Shown piece by piece: positions 15,991 through 24,838 of a stretch of DNA of 33,032 bases. The stretch comes from Cupriavidus sp. D384 (GTDB lineage: Bacteria > Pseudomonadota > Gammaproteobacteria > Burkholderiales > Burkholderiaceae). The stretch is taken from NCBI RefSeq assembly GCF_001652915.1, contig NZ_BBQI01000082.1:1-33032 (forward strand). The letters are read 5' to 3'. Each line of letters starts with the position of its first letter. Within the stretch, counting starts at the first letter, position 1. The translations under genes and the position numbers were made by a program. Below the pieces are notes generated by a model. That model ran no database searches, was not told the DNA's origin, and saw nothing but the letters and a program-made list of their open reading frames with translations.

Positions 15991-17553
15991 ATGAGAACTC
16001 CGACCCGAGGGAAGCACCTTCCCTCTGCCGCAGTCCCGGACATGATCGAGCATACGGGCCATGGTGCCGCAGCCGCGCAGACGCGGCAGGCGCTGATCCA
16101 GCCCGTGATTCTCGCGGGCGGATCGGGCACGCGGCTGTGGCCGCTGTCGCGCGAACAGCATCCCAAGCAACTGCTGAACCTGGTGGCCGAAAACACGCTG
16201 CTGGAGGCCACGTCGCGCCGGCTGGAAGGCCTGGCCGTGCTGGCTGGCCGCAACGTCGGCATCGAGGCTCCGCAAATCGTGGTGTGCGGCGAGGAACATC
16301 GCTTCATGATCGACGCGATGATGAAACGCTGCGGCAAGCCGGCGCAGATCCTGGCCGAGCCGTGCGGACGCAATACGGCGCCCGCACTGACGATGGCCGC
16401 GCTGCATGCGATGGCCAATGCGGGCGAATCCGGCGATGCGATCCTGGTGGCCACGCCGGCCGATCACGCCGTGATGGATCCCGAGGCGTTCCGCGCAGCG
16501 CTGGCCATTGCCGTGCGGCAGGCCGACCGCGGCGCCATCGTCACGCTGGGTGTGCGGCCCAGCGCGCCCGAAACGGGGTTTGGCTATATCCGGACGGGCA
16601 GCCTGTCGCAGGAAGGCGCGCTGCCGCTTGAACGCTTCGTCGAGAAGCCCCATCTGGAACTGGCGCAAGCCTACGTGGAGTCGGGCGACTACTGGTGGAA
16701 CAGCGGCGTCTATGTCGTGCGTGCGTCGGTCTGGCTGCGCGCACTGGGCCAGCTGCAGCCTGACATGGCGCGGCAGTGCCGGGCCGCCTACGACGCCGCG
16801 GAACGCGCCGCCAAGGGCAACGCGCTGTGCCTGTGCAAGGAAGCATTCGAGGCCTGCCCGTCCGATTCCATCGACTACGCGGTCATGGAGAAGATCGAGA
16901 CGCTTTCCGACGTGCCGGCAATGCTGGTGCCGATGGATCCGGGCTGGTCCGATGTCGGCTCATGGGCAGCCATCTGGGAGATCGCGGACAAGGACGCGGC
17001 TGGCAATGTGGCGCGCGGCCGGGTGCTGTTCGATGGCGCGACGTCGTGCCTGGCGCATTCCGAAGGCCGCCTGATCGCCTGCGTGGGCGTGCAGGATGTG
17101 GTGGTGGTGGAAACCGCCGACGCAGTGCTGGTGGTCGACAAGGCCCATGTGCAGGACGTGAAGAACGTGGTGCAGCGCCTGCGTGCGGAACACGGCAGCG
17201 AGGTGGTGAACCACCGCAAGGTGCAGCGGCCCTGGGGCTGCTACGACTCGATCGACCACGGCGACCGCTTCCAGGTCAAGCGCATCGTGGTCGAGCCCGG
17301 CGCCAGCCTGTCGCTGCAGATGCACTACCACCGCGCGGAACACTGGGTGGTGGTGCGTGGCACGGCACGCGTGACCTGCGGCGAAACGATCAGCATTCTT
17401 TCTGAAAACCAGTCCACGTATATCCCCATCGGCACGCTGCACCGGCTGGAAAATCCGGGCAAGACGCCGCTGGAGATCATCGAGGTTCAGTCTGGCTCCT
17501 ATCTGGGCGAGGACGATATCGTCAGGTTCGATGACAACTACGGGCGCAAGTAG
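15991..17553 (+). CDS. manC: Mannose-1-phosphate guanylyltransferase / mannose-6-phosphate isomerase
   Basis: This 520-residue bifunctional type II enzyme makes GDP-mannose from mannose-1-phosphate and GTP and interconverts fructose-6-phosphate and mannose-6-phosphate. The N-terminal nucleotidyltransferase has VILAGGSGTRLWPLSRE and the downstream FVEKP motif. The C-terminal cupin isomerase domain has RPWGCYD, the metal-binding stretch MHYHRAEHWVVV and IPIGTLHRLEN. Two adjacent ATGs (15988, 15991) follow AGGGGG, and the second has the better spacing. The N-terminus is about 35 residues longer than usual. The gene starts a plus-strand unit with the kinase gene 50 bases downstream. Mannose, or a sugar derived from GDP-mannose such as fucose, is therefore probably in the polymer, but gmd/fcl genes are not in the window. 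Confidence 0.95.
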   Translation: MRTPTRGKHLPSAAVPDMIEHTGHGAAAAQTRQALIQPVILAGGSGTRLWPLSREQHPKQLLNLVAENTLLEATSRRLEGLAVLAGRNVGIEAPQIVVCGEEHRFMIDAMMKRCGKPAQILAEPCGRNTAPALTMAALHAMANAGESGDAILVATPADHAVMDPEAFRAALAIAVRQADRGAIVTLGVRPSAPETGFGYIRTGSLSQEGALPLERFVEKPHLELAQAYVESGDYWWNSGVYVVRASVWLRALGQLQPDMARQCRAAYDAAERAAKGNALCLCKEAFEACPSDSIDYAVMEKIETLSDVPAMLVPMDPGWSDVGSWAAIWEIADKDAAGNVARGRVLFDGATSCLAHSEGRLIACVGVQDVVVVETADAVLVVDKAHVQDVKNVVQRLRAEHGSEVVNHRKVQRPWGCYDSIDHGDRFQVKRIVVEPGASLSLQMHYHRAEHWVVVRGTARVTCGETISILSENQSTYIPIGTLHRLENPGKTPLEIIEVQSGSYLGEDDIVRFDDNYGRK

Positions 17554-17603
17554 TCAGGCGCGCCCGCACGGGTAAAGCAGCAATCGAAGGCAAGGGGGAC
17601 GTC

Positions 17604-19997
17604 GTGAGCAAGGTGTCATTTGCGGGTGGAGTGGGAACGGCCGACGCGGCCATGCCCGCGGTGGGCAACGGTAGTGCGCGGCGGGCCATGCTCGATCACG
17701 CGGGCTGGATACTGACCGCAGGCCTGGCGGGCGCGGTCGTGGCATGGCTGTGCGCGGTGTCGCAACCGCCGGTGTATAGCGCCAGTGCGCTCGTGCAGGT
17801 CCTGCAGCCACGTGAACCGGCCGGCGCCGCGCGCAACGCGGTGCCGGGCATGTCCGCACCGGCGGTGCCGCTCGACGCCGGCATGCTCCGCAGCCGCACC
17901 GTGGTAGCCCCCGTCGTCGAACGCCTGCATCTCGATATCACGGCCCAGCCGCTGCGCGCGCCGTTGATCGGCGGCATCGTGGCGTTCTTCGCCACACCGG
18001 GCCGGGTGGTGGCGCCGTGGCCCGCCAGCCTGGGCTACGCGTGGAGCGGCGAGCAGATCACGGTGGACAAGCTGGCCGTGCCGGATCGCCTGCTCAACGT
18101 GCCGCTGACGCTCGAAGTGCTGCCCGACAATGGCTACCGCCTGTACGACCGCGACACGGAACTGCTGACCGGCACGGTGGGCCAGCTGGCCGATGCCAAC
18201 GGCGTGACGGTGCGGGTGACCGGCCTGGAAGCACGCCCGGGCACGCGGTTCGTGCTGACGCGCCGCGACCTGGTGCAGACCATCGACGACGTGTCCAACA
18301 GCCTGCGTATCGACATGCAGCCCGGCGATGCCAGCACCGTCAGCATCTCGTGGCGCACCAGCGACCGCACGGCGGCGGCGGCGCTGGTCAATGGCATCAC
18401 CGAATCGTTCATCGGCAGCCAGGCGTCGCAGCGGCGCGACGATACGGCCATGACGCTGGCCTTCCTGACCAACGAGATCCCCCGCGTGAAGGCCGAGCTG
18501 GAACGGGCCGAGGCCGCCCTGACGCGTTATCGCTCGAAGTCCGGCACCATGGCGCCGACGCAGGACGCCCAGTCGTACCTGACGGGCAGCATCGACTATC
18601 AGCGGCAGATCGCCCAGCTCAAGCTGGAGCGCACCAAGACGCTGCAGCGCTTTACCGAGGAAGCCAACGAGGTCAAGACGATCGACAACCAGATCCAGCA
18701 GCTGACGCGCGAACGCAAGGACATGGAGTCGCGCTACCAGAACCTGTCGTCGACCGAACGCGAATCCGTCGGGCTGACGCGCGACGTGAAGGTGGCGGAG
18801 GACATGTACATGACGCTGCGCCAGAAGGCCGAACAGCTTTCGCTGGTGCAGCTGGACCGCAGTGGCCTGGTGCGCGTGCTGGACAGCGCGCTGGTGCCGA
18901 TGCGCCCGGTGGGGCTGGGTCCCTGGCCGGCCACCACGGCAGGCGCGCTGATGGGGCTGTGCCTGGCGATGGCGTGCGTCACGGTGCGCCAGCGCATCCG
19001 GCCCACGCTCGATTCCGCCAACGATGCCGAACTGCGCCTTGGCCTGCCGATGCTTGGTGACGTCGTCTTCAGCCAGGAACAGATGGAACTGGAGCGGCTG
19101 GTCGACGCGCGCGCCCACGCGGCCTATGCGCACGTGCAGGTCGCCGGGCTGCTGGCACAGCAGCCGGGACAGGCGCTGGTGCCGCAGGACGAGCTGGCGG
19201 AGCATCGCGAGGACGACGTGGATGGCGCCGAACGCCTGCTGCGGCTGGGCCTGCACGACCAGTTCCTGCTGGCCCGCAACGCGCCGCATTCGATGGCCGT
19301 GGAGGGCCTGCGCAGCGTGCGCGCGGCGCTGCACTTCATGCTGCGCGATTCGCCACAGCGTGTGCTGGCGATAACCAGCCCCACGGCTGGCGCCGGCAAG
19401 ACGTTCGCGTCGGTCAACCTGGCGGTACTGTTCGCGGAGGCTGGCCAGCGCGTGCTGCTGATCGATGCCGACCTGCGGCGCGGCAAGGTGGCCAGCTGGT
19501 TCGACCTGCCCACCGACGTGGGCCTGGCGGACCTGCTCGCCGGTCACGTGGCGCTGCCCGAAGCGGTGCAGCGCACAGTGGTCAACGGCCTGTCGGTATT
19601 GCCGGCGGGCATTCCGCCGGCCAATCCGTCCGAGCTGCTCATGCATCCGGCGTTCGCGGAATGCGTGCGGGCCTGCGCGGAGCGGTTCGACCTGGTGCTG
19701 ATCGACACGCCGCCGGTGCTTGCCGTGGCCGATGCCACGCTGGTTGCCAACATCGTGGGTACCACCCTGATGGTGCTGCGCGCCGGCTCGACGCTGCCAG
19801 ACCAGGTGGACGAATCGCTGAAACGGCTGGCGCGCGCACACGCCAACCTGTCGGGCGGCATCCTGAACGGCGTGACGCCGAAGCGCAGCAACCAGGCCGA
19901 GCTGGGCACGATGAATCCGTATCTGGGCATGCCCATCATCGCGCCTTCCGTCAAGCAGATCGCGCACGTGCGCGCGGAGCAGGGCAAGACAGCATAG
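17604..19997 (+). CDS. Wzc-like polysaccharide co-polymerase / tyrosine autokinase without tyrosine tail
   Basis: This is a 797-residue inner-membrane protein. The first membrane helix is at about residues 32-52, followed by a large periplasmic region with coiled coil (about 285-400). The second helix is at about 435-455, and a cytoplasmic bacterial tyrosine kinase domain follows. Walker A is GAGKT (596-600) in SPTAGAGKTFASVN, Walker A' is LLIDADLRRG (D621, D623), and Walker B is LVLIDTPP (D701). The C-terminus ends soon after MNPYLGMP and lacks the Tyr cluster that such kinases normally phosphorylate. The copy at 22100 has one. Start is GTG with AAGGGGGAC upstream. It may form mixed oligomers with, or replace, the other Wzc. 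A hairpin follows the stop. Confidence 0.9.
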   Translation: MSKVSFAGGVGTADAAMPAVGNGSARRAMLDHAGWILTAGLAGAVVAWLCAVSQPPVYSASALVQVLQPREPAGAARNAVPGMSAPAVPLDAGMLRSRTVVAPVVERLHLDITAQPLRAPLIGGIVAFFATPGRVVAPWPASLGYAWSGEQITVDKLAVPDRLLNVPLTLEVLPDNGYRLYDRDTELLTGTVGQLADANGVTVRVTGLEARPGTRFVLTRRDLVQTIDDVSNSLRIDMQPGDASTVSISWRTSDRTAAAALVNGITESFIGSQASQRRDDTAMTLAFLTNEIPRVKAELERAEAALTRYRSKSGTMAPTQDAQSYLTGSIDYQRQIAQLKLERTKTLQRFTEEANEVKTIDNQIQQLTRERKDMESRYQNLSSTERESVGLTRDVKVAEDMYMTLRQKAEQLSLVQLDRSGLVRVLDSALVPMRPVGLGPWPATTAGALMGLCLAMACVTVRQRIRPTLDSANDAELRLGLPMLGDVVFSQEQMELERLVDARAHAAYAHVQVAGLLAQQPGQALVPQDELAEHREDDVDGAERLLRLGLHDQFLLARNAPHSMAVEGLRSVRAALHFMLRDSPQRVLAITSPTAGAGKTFASVNLAVLFAEAGQRVLLIDADLRRGKVASWFDLPTDVGLADLLAGHVALPEAVQRTVVNGLSVLPAGIPPANPSELLMHPAFAECVRACAERFDLVLIDTPPVLAVADATLVANIVGTTLMVLRAGSTLPDQVDESLKRLARAHANLSGGILNGVTPKRSNQAELGTMNPYLGMPIIAPSVKQIAHVRAEQGKTA

Positions 19998-20017
19998 ACG
20001 GGCCGACGCCCGCACCC

Positions 20018-20047
20018 GTCCCCATGGCCCACGCAGGCCGTGGGGAC
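20018..20047 (+). terminator. Strong hairpin between the kinase and hydrolase genes
   Basis: GTCCCCATGGCC pairs with GGCCGTGGGGAC, 12 bp including one T-G wobble, around a 6-base loop. It starts 21 bases after the kinase stop. GTCCCCTTTCC follows, a weak T-containing tail. It is a likely terminator or attenuator; some read-through to the gene at 20077 would be needed if that gene has no promoter of its own. Confidence 0.6.
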
Positions 20048-20076
20048 GTCCCCTTTCCACGCATCGGGGAGGATGC

Positions 20077-21936
20077 ATGAAACGGGTCATGTTCGAAGGC
20101 TGCGCCGGCTGGCTGCATGAAGCCCCAGGCGACACTGGAGTGGTGCTCTGCGCACCGCAGGGCCACGAGATGATGTGGTCCCATCGTGCATTGCGCCACC
20201 TGGCCGATGATCTTGCCGCAGCCGGCATGCCTGCCCTGCGTTTCGACTACCCTTGCACCGGCGACTCGACGGGCGGTTGTGACGACCCCGATCAGGTCGC
20301 GCGCGCCATCTGCAGCATCGTTGCCGCCGCCGACAAGCTGCGCGCCTGGACCGGCGTGCGCAACGTCGTGCTGTGTGGCCTGCGCCTGGGCGCCAGCCTG
20401 GCGGCCCTGGCGGCGGACGCGATGCGTTCGGACCCCAACCGCGCCGTGGCCGGACTGGTGATGCTGGCGCCGGTCGTCAACGGTCGCGCCTATCTGCGTG
20501 AACTCAAGGCGCTGCATCTGAACTGGCTCGACAGCACCGGCCCCATGCCGCAGCCGACTGCGGCGCCGGACGGCGCGCAGGACGTGCTGGCGTTCCGCAT
20601 GCCCGCCGACGCGGTCAGCGAAATCATGGCGCTGCGGCTGGACCGCATGTCCGAGTGCCCGGCGCCCAGGGTATGGATGCTCGATGCGTGGCCCGGCAGC
20701 ACGTCTGCCGTGGCGGCGCTGGGCCAGGCATGGCAGGCCGCTGGCGTCAGGGTGGACACGGCGCCGTTTCCCGAGTATCCGGCACTGATGCAGTCATCCG
20801 AATATGCCGCCGTGGCAAACGAGGCCAACCGGCAGATCGTGGCATGGCTGTCGCCATTGCTGCAGGCGCAGCAGGGGGCACCCACTGCCATGCTGCCTGC
20901 GCATCCGCCCCCCACGGTGGTCGAAGGCGTGGTGGAGGAGTCCGTCTGGTTCGATGGCGACCGGCAATTCGGCGTGCTGAGTACGCCGAGCGGCCAGACC
21001 GTGCCGCGCCTGGCAGTGATCTTTCCGAATACCGGTGGCAACCATCACGTGGGCGATGGCCGCATGTTCGTCACGCTGGCCCGGCACCTGGCCGCACAGG
21101 GCATTGCGGCGCTGCGCCTCGATGTATCGGCGCTCGGAGACAGCCCGGGCGCAAGCCGCACCATGAGCATTCCCGCGATCTATTCGGATGGCCCGCGCCG
21201 CGATGTTTCCGCGGCGGTGGACTGGGTCCGTGCGCAGGGCTTCGAGCGCGTGGTGCTGGCCGGCGTCTGTTCGGGCGCGTTTCTGTCGCTGCAGACGGCG
21301 CTTGCCAACCCGGGCGTCAACGGCCTTCTGATGGCAAACATCGTCAAGTTTCGCTGGGGCCGGGCCGACGAGGCCGAACTCAAGCATGGCGTGCGCACCT
21401 GGCGCGGCCTGCTGGACGCCGCGTGCAGGCCCAATAACTGGCGCCGGCTGTTGCACGGCGACAAGCATCTCTGGCCCATCGTGGAGGGCCTGGCGCAGCA
21501 GGTGGCGCGCCGTCTGCGCGACCGGGCCATGATCGGCCTGGCGCGCCTGCACGAGGGCGGCAGCGGCGCAGGGAACAGCGCAGGCGGCCGCGGCGAATCT
21601 GTCACCGCTTTCGCGAACGCCGCCATGCAGACGCTCAACCGCCGCGGCGTACGCACCGAGTTCCTGTTCGGCGCAAACGACGTGGGCCTGGATGAAGCGA
21701 GATTCCGCTTCGGCCGCGACCTGGAGGCGCTGGCTGGCCTGGAGCAGGTTGCCGTGTCGCTGCGCGACGGTATCGACCACAGTCTGTTTCTGGCCTACGG
21801 TCGCGAGCAGTTCGGCGATCGCCTGACCCGGCAGTTGCAGCGGCATCTGGAGACCATGGCCGACAGGACGGGTCAAGACGCCGCCAGCGGCCTTGGCGGG
21901 CCCGGGAAGCCGCCCGAGGCGCCCGTGGCGGTGTAG
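20077..21936 (+). CDS. Tandem alpha/beta-hydrolase protein with altered nucleophiles
   Basis: This 619-residue protein consists of two fused alpha/beta-hydrolase domains. Domain 1 (about 1-270) resembles hydrolases that accompany exosortase/EPS systems: RFDYPCTGDS, and CGLRLGAS at the nucleophile elbow, where Arg103 stands in place of Ser. Domain 2 (about 290-600) has LRLDVSALGDSPG, the elbow AGVCSGAF with Cys398 as probable nucleophile, D535 (LFGANDVG) and H568 (DGIDHSLF). A Cys-Asp-His triad is known from acyl-CoA:amino acid N-acyltransferases and dienelactone hydrolases of this fold, so domain 2 may be an acyltransferase or thioesterase, and domain 1 non-catalytic. No signal peptide or membrane helix is seen. 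The substrate is unknown; an acyl or aminoacyl transfer in EPS decoration is a speculation. Confidence 0.8.
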   Translation: MKRVMFEGCAGWLHEAPGDTGVVLCAPQGHEMMWSHRALRHLADDLAAAGMPALRFDYPCTGDSTGGCDDPDQVARAICSIVAAADKLRAWTGVRNVVLCGLRLGASLAALAADAMRSDPNRAVAGLVMLAPVVNGRAYLRELKALHLNWLDSTGPMPQPTAAPDGAQDVLAFRMPADAVSEIMALRLDRMSECPAPRVWMLDAWPGSTSAVAALGQAWQAAGVRVDTAPFPEYPALMQSSEYAAVANEANRQIVAWLSPLLQAQQGAPTAMLPAHPPPTVVEGVVEESVWFDGDRQFGVLSTPSGQTVPRLAVIFPNTGGNHHVGDGRMFVTLARHLAAQGIAALRLDVSALGDSPGASRTMSIPAIYSDGPRRDVSAAVDWVRAQGFERVVLAGVCSGAFLSLQTALANPGVNGLLMANIVKFRWGRADEAELKHGVRTWRGLLDAACRPNNWRRLLHGDKHLWPIVEGLAQQVARRLRDRAMIGLARLHEGGSGAGNSAGGRGESVTAFANAAMQTLNRRGVRTEFLFGANDVGLDEARFRFGRDLEALAGLEQVAVSLRDGIDHSLFLAYGREQFGDRLTRQLQRHLETMADRTGQDAASGLGGPGKPPEAPVAV

Positions 21937-22055
21937 GGTACCGCCACGCCTTGCTGCCACGCCCTTCTATCTCGTCTGCGGCCTGCTCCAGCCCGTTTTC
22001 GCCCCTTTTCCGTCCTTGACTATCCCGCCGCTTGCTCCGGCCCATCCCCAATAAA

Positions 22056-22078
22056 AAACCCGGCCAGCGGCCGGGTTT
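22056..22078. terminator. Bidirectional intrinsic terminator
   Basis: AAACCCGGCC-AGC-GGCCGGGTTT is a perfect 10-bp stem with a 3-base loop. On the minus strand TTT is extended to a T6 run, so it efficiently ends the wza-wzb-wzc operon. On the plus strand it ends the hydrolase transcript with TTT. Confidence 0.92.
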
Positions 22079-22099
22079 GCGGAGGTTGCCGTGCGGCGG

Positions 22100-24346
22100 T
22101 CAGGCCCGTTTGGCCTGGTCTGCACCGTACTGGTTGAGGTAGCGGTACTTGCCGAACCGATAGTGGGCGCGGTACCAGCGGCCTTCCACCTGCAGGCCGT
22201 TGAACAGCACGCCCTTGATCTGGTTGCCGGCCTGGAGGATGGTGCGCTGGGCGGCCTTGAGTTCGCCGGTGGTGCTGCGGTCGGCGCGGGCCACCATGAA
22301 GACCGCTCCGGACTTGTTAGCCAGAATCGCGGCATCGGACGCGGCCAGTACCGGCGGCGTATCGAGCAGCACCATGTCGTAGCGTCGCTTGAGCAGTTCC
22401 AGCAGATCGTCCATGGCGGGGGTCTGCAGCAGGTCTGCCGCCAGCGGCGGTTGGGAGCCCGTGGCGATGAAATCGACGCCGGGCACCACATCGCGTTGCA
22501 GCACCTGGTCCAGCGGAGTGCCTGTCAGGTACTCGGTCAGGCCCGGCGTGCGCTTGGTGCCGAACCGGTGGTTCAGGCTGCCGCGCCGCAGGTCGGCGTC
22601 GATCAGCACCACCCGGCGGCCAGCGCTGGCGGCCACCGCGGCAAAGTTTGCGCAGATGAAGGACTTGCCCACGTCGGGCGCCGGCCCCGTGATCATCACC
22701 ACGTTGCTGCCGGTGTTGACCAGTGCGAACTGCAATGCGGTGCGGAAGCTGCGCAGGCTCTCGATGGCCGGATCGTCGGGCACCCGCTGTGCCAGCAGAT
22801 CGCTGCCAGACGTGCCGTCCGCATGCAGGCGCCCCTGCTGCACGCTGAACGGAATGGTGGCGTACACGGTCATGCCGGTGTGCTGTTCGATCTCGTCGGC
22901 GTCGGATACGCCGCCGTCCAGCACGCGGCGCAGGATCACTGCGGCCAGGCCGGCCACGATACCGAATACCAGCGCGCCCGCGCCAATCAGCATCCGGTTC
23001 GGACGGACGGGCTTGAGCGGCACGTCGGCTGCGTCTACCAGGCGGGCCGTGCCCACCTTGCTGGCCCGCACCAGCTTCAGTTGTTGCACGTCGTTGAGCA
23101 GCGACTGGTACATCTCGGTGCCCACCTTCACATCGCGCATCAGGCGCAGCACGTTCTGCTCCACGTCGGGCAGCTTCTGGATGCGCCCGGTCACGCCGTT
23201 GAGCTGTGCCTGCAGGCTGCCGATCTGGTTGTCCAGGATCTCGATGGTCGGGTGATTGCCCGTGAAGCGGGCAATCAGCTCGGTGCGCTTCTGGCGCAGT
23301 TCCTGCAGCTTGGTCTGGATGGCTACCGACTGCGACAGGATCAGCTTCGATTCCTCGCTCAGATCGATCGTGCCGCGCTGGTTGCGCATGGTGTTGTAGC
23401 GCGACTCGGCCGTTTCCACCTGCTGCTTCAGCTCGGGCAGCTGCGATTCAAGGAAGGCCAGCGATTTCTCGGCCTCGGCGGCCTTGCGGCGCACGTTCTG
23501 GTCGACATACTCGGTGCCGAGTTCGTTGAGGATGGCGGCCGTCATGGCCGGGTCCGCGCCCTCCAGCGCCACGCCGATGACCCCGCTCTGCTTGCCCCGT
23601 TCGGTGATCTGCAGGCGGTCCTGCAGTTCCGCGATGGCCTCCGCGCGCGGCAGGTGGACGACGTTGAACATCGCACCCGGCCGCCCTTCGAGCTGGTCGA
23701 TCTGGATTGTGACGCTGCCGCTGGTGGTGGCCACGGTCAGCGGCGCACCCACCACGCCTTCGCCCCTGGCATCGTCGCTGGCAAACGTCAGACGGTACTT
23801 GTGGTCTCCCAGCGCAGTCACCAGCATCTTGCGCCGGTCCATGGCCGCCGGTACTTCGAGCCGGGAGACCGTGATCGATTCGCTGCCCCACGCGAAGCCG
23901 CCCATGCCGAACAGGCCCGGCGTGGACAGCTCGCGGTTGAGCCTGGACACCGCGGAGCCGATCACCGGGAAGTAGCGCGGCGCCGCCACCACGTTCAGTT
24001 GCAGCGAATCCACGGCCTTGCCCACCACCATGCGCGAACGCAGCAGTTCGATTTCGGCGGACGCCGCAGGCTTGACATCAAATATCGGCGAGACCGTCGC
24101 CGCCACCTTGGTGGCACCGCTGGCGGGATTCGGCTCCTCCACCTGCACCAGGATGTCGGCGCGATAGACGGGCTTGGCCACCATGGCGTAGATCAGCCCG
24201 ACGACCAGCCCGGTCAGCACGAGGCTCAGGAACGTCCAGCGGTAGCGGACCAGGATGTCCAGGTAGGCGGTCAGGTCCACCGGATTGTCATGCGGGTCTG
24301 CCAGGTCTGCCTGCTCGTAGTCCCGTATGTTCTTGACGTTGCTCAT
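22100..24346 (-). CDS. wzc: Wzc-type polysaccharide co-polymerase / tyrosine autokinase
   Basis: This is a 748-residue inner-membrane protein with an N-terminal Wzz domain (first helix about 35-55), long periplasmic coiled coils, a second helix at about 445-465, and a cytoplasmic tyrosine kinase. Kinase motifs are Walker A in TGPAPDVGKSF, Walker A' VVLIDADLRRG and Walker B MVLLDTPPVL. The C-terminus has a tyrosine cluster (Y725, Y729, Y734, Y736, Y740), the usual autophosphorylation site that controls oligomerisation and chain length. Its ATG overlaps the phosphatase stop by four bases, so the two are translationally coupled. It is the last gene of the export operon, before a strong terminator. 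Confidence 0.95.
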   Translation of the reverse strand: MSNVKNIRDYEQADLADPHDNPVDLTAYLDILVRYRWTFLSLVLTGLVVGLIYAMVAKPVYRADILVQVEEPNPASGATKVAATVSPIFDVKPAASAEIELLRSRMVVGKAVDSLQLNVVAAPRYFPVIGSAVSRLNRELSTPGLFGMGGFAWGSESITVSRLEVPAAMDRRKMLVTALGDHKYRLTFASDDARGEGVVGAPLTVATTSGSVTIQIDQLEGRPGAMFNVVHLPRAEAIAELQDRLQITERGKQSGVIGVALEGADPAMTAAILNELGTEYVDQNVRRKAAEAEKSLAFLESQLPELKQQVETAESRYNTMRNQRGTIDLSEESKLILSQSVAIQTKLQELRQKRTELIARFTGNHPTIEILDNQIGSLQAQLNGVTGRIQKLPDVEQNVLRLMRDVKVGTEMYQSLLNDVQQLKLVRASKVGTARLVDAADVPLKPVRPNRMLIGAGALVFGIVAGLAAVILRRVLDGGVSDADEIEQHTGMTVYATIPFSVQQGRLHADGTSGSDLLAQRVPDDPAIESLRSFRTALQFALVNTGSNVVMITGPAPDVGKSFICANFAAVAASAGRRVVLIDADLRRGSLNHRFGTKRTPGLTEYLTGTPLDQVLQRDVVPGVDFIATGSQPPLAADLLQTPAMDDLLELLKRRYDMVLLDTPPVLAASDAAILANKSGAVFMVARADRSTTGELKAAQRTILQAGNQIKGVLFNGLQVEGRWYRAHYRFGKYRYLNQYGADQAKRA

Positions 24347-24819
24347 GATGCCTCCCCGTAACCAATTGCCAACGTACTACGCTGAATATCTGCCTGAATC
24401 TGCGCCGACCACGAGTCGACGCCTTGTCTGATAAGTCCCAGCACGATCACGAACATCGTGTGCGACCCGCCGAACGGATCAGGGACGTCGGTGTGCTCGT
24501 GCTCGCAAAGCCGGAAGATCCTGGAACGAGCCTCGGGATACTGCTCGGCCAGTTCGACGGCTTGCTCGTCATCCATCACAAGCACCAGGTCTGCCTGCGT
24601 CATCAGGTCGGCGTCCACGGCCCGGGCACGGTGGCTGCCAAGGTCCATGCCTTCGGGTTTCAGCAGGCGGATCACGTGGGGATCCGCGCTGGCCCCGACC
24701 GGCGGCGCCAGGCCGGCGGAAATCACGCGGCAGTCAGGCAGTGCCCGCTGCAGCAGGACCGCAGCCATGGGGCTGCGGCAGCGATTGCCAAGACAGACAA
24801 CAAGAATGGTGCGAACCAT
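24343..24819 (-). CDS. wzb: Low-molecular-weight protein-tyrosine phosphatase (Wzb-type)
   Basis: This 158-residue cytoplasmic phosphatase would dephosphorylate the Wzc tyrosine tail. The signature loop is C9-LGNRC-R15 (VVCLGNRCRSP), and the general acid is D114 in the DPF motif. The length is slightly above the usual 145-150. It starts 19 bases after the export gene stop and overlaps the kinase start. The ribosome-binding site is weak, which fits coupled translation from the gene before it. Confidence 0.95.
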   Translation of the reverse strand: MVRTILVVCLGNRCRSPMAAVLLQRALPDCRVISAGLAPPVGASADPHVIRLLKPEGMDLGSHRARAVDADLMTQADLVLVMDDEQAVELAEQYPEARSRIFRLCEHEHTDVPDPFGGSHTMFVIVLGLIRQGVDSWSAQIQADIQRSTLAIGYGEAS

Positions 24820-24838
24820 GGAAACTCGCGTGTGTAGC

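Noticed and set aside
17616..20228. An 870-codon minus-strand open frame opposite the tail-less kinase
   Set aside because: It has shadow composition and no recognisable domain, while the plus strand encodes complete Walker motifs.
22091..24361. A 756-codon plus-strand open frame opposite wzc
   Set aside because: It is a mirror of the wzc coding sequence with biased composition and no family resemblance.
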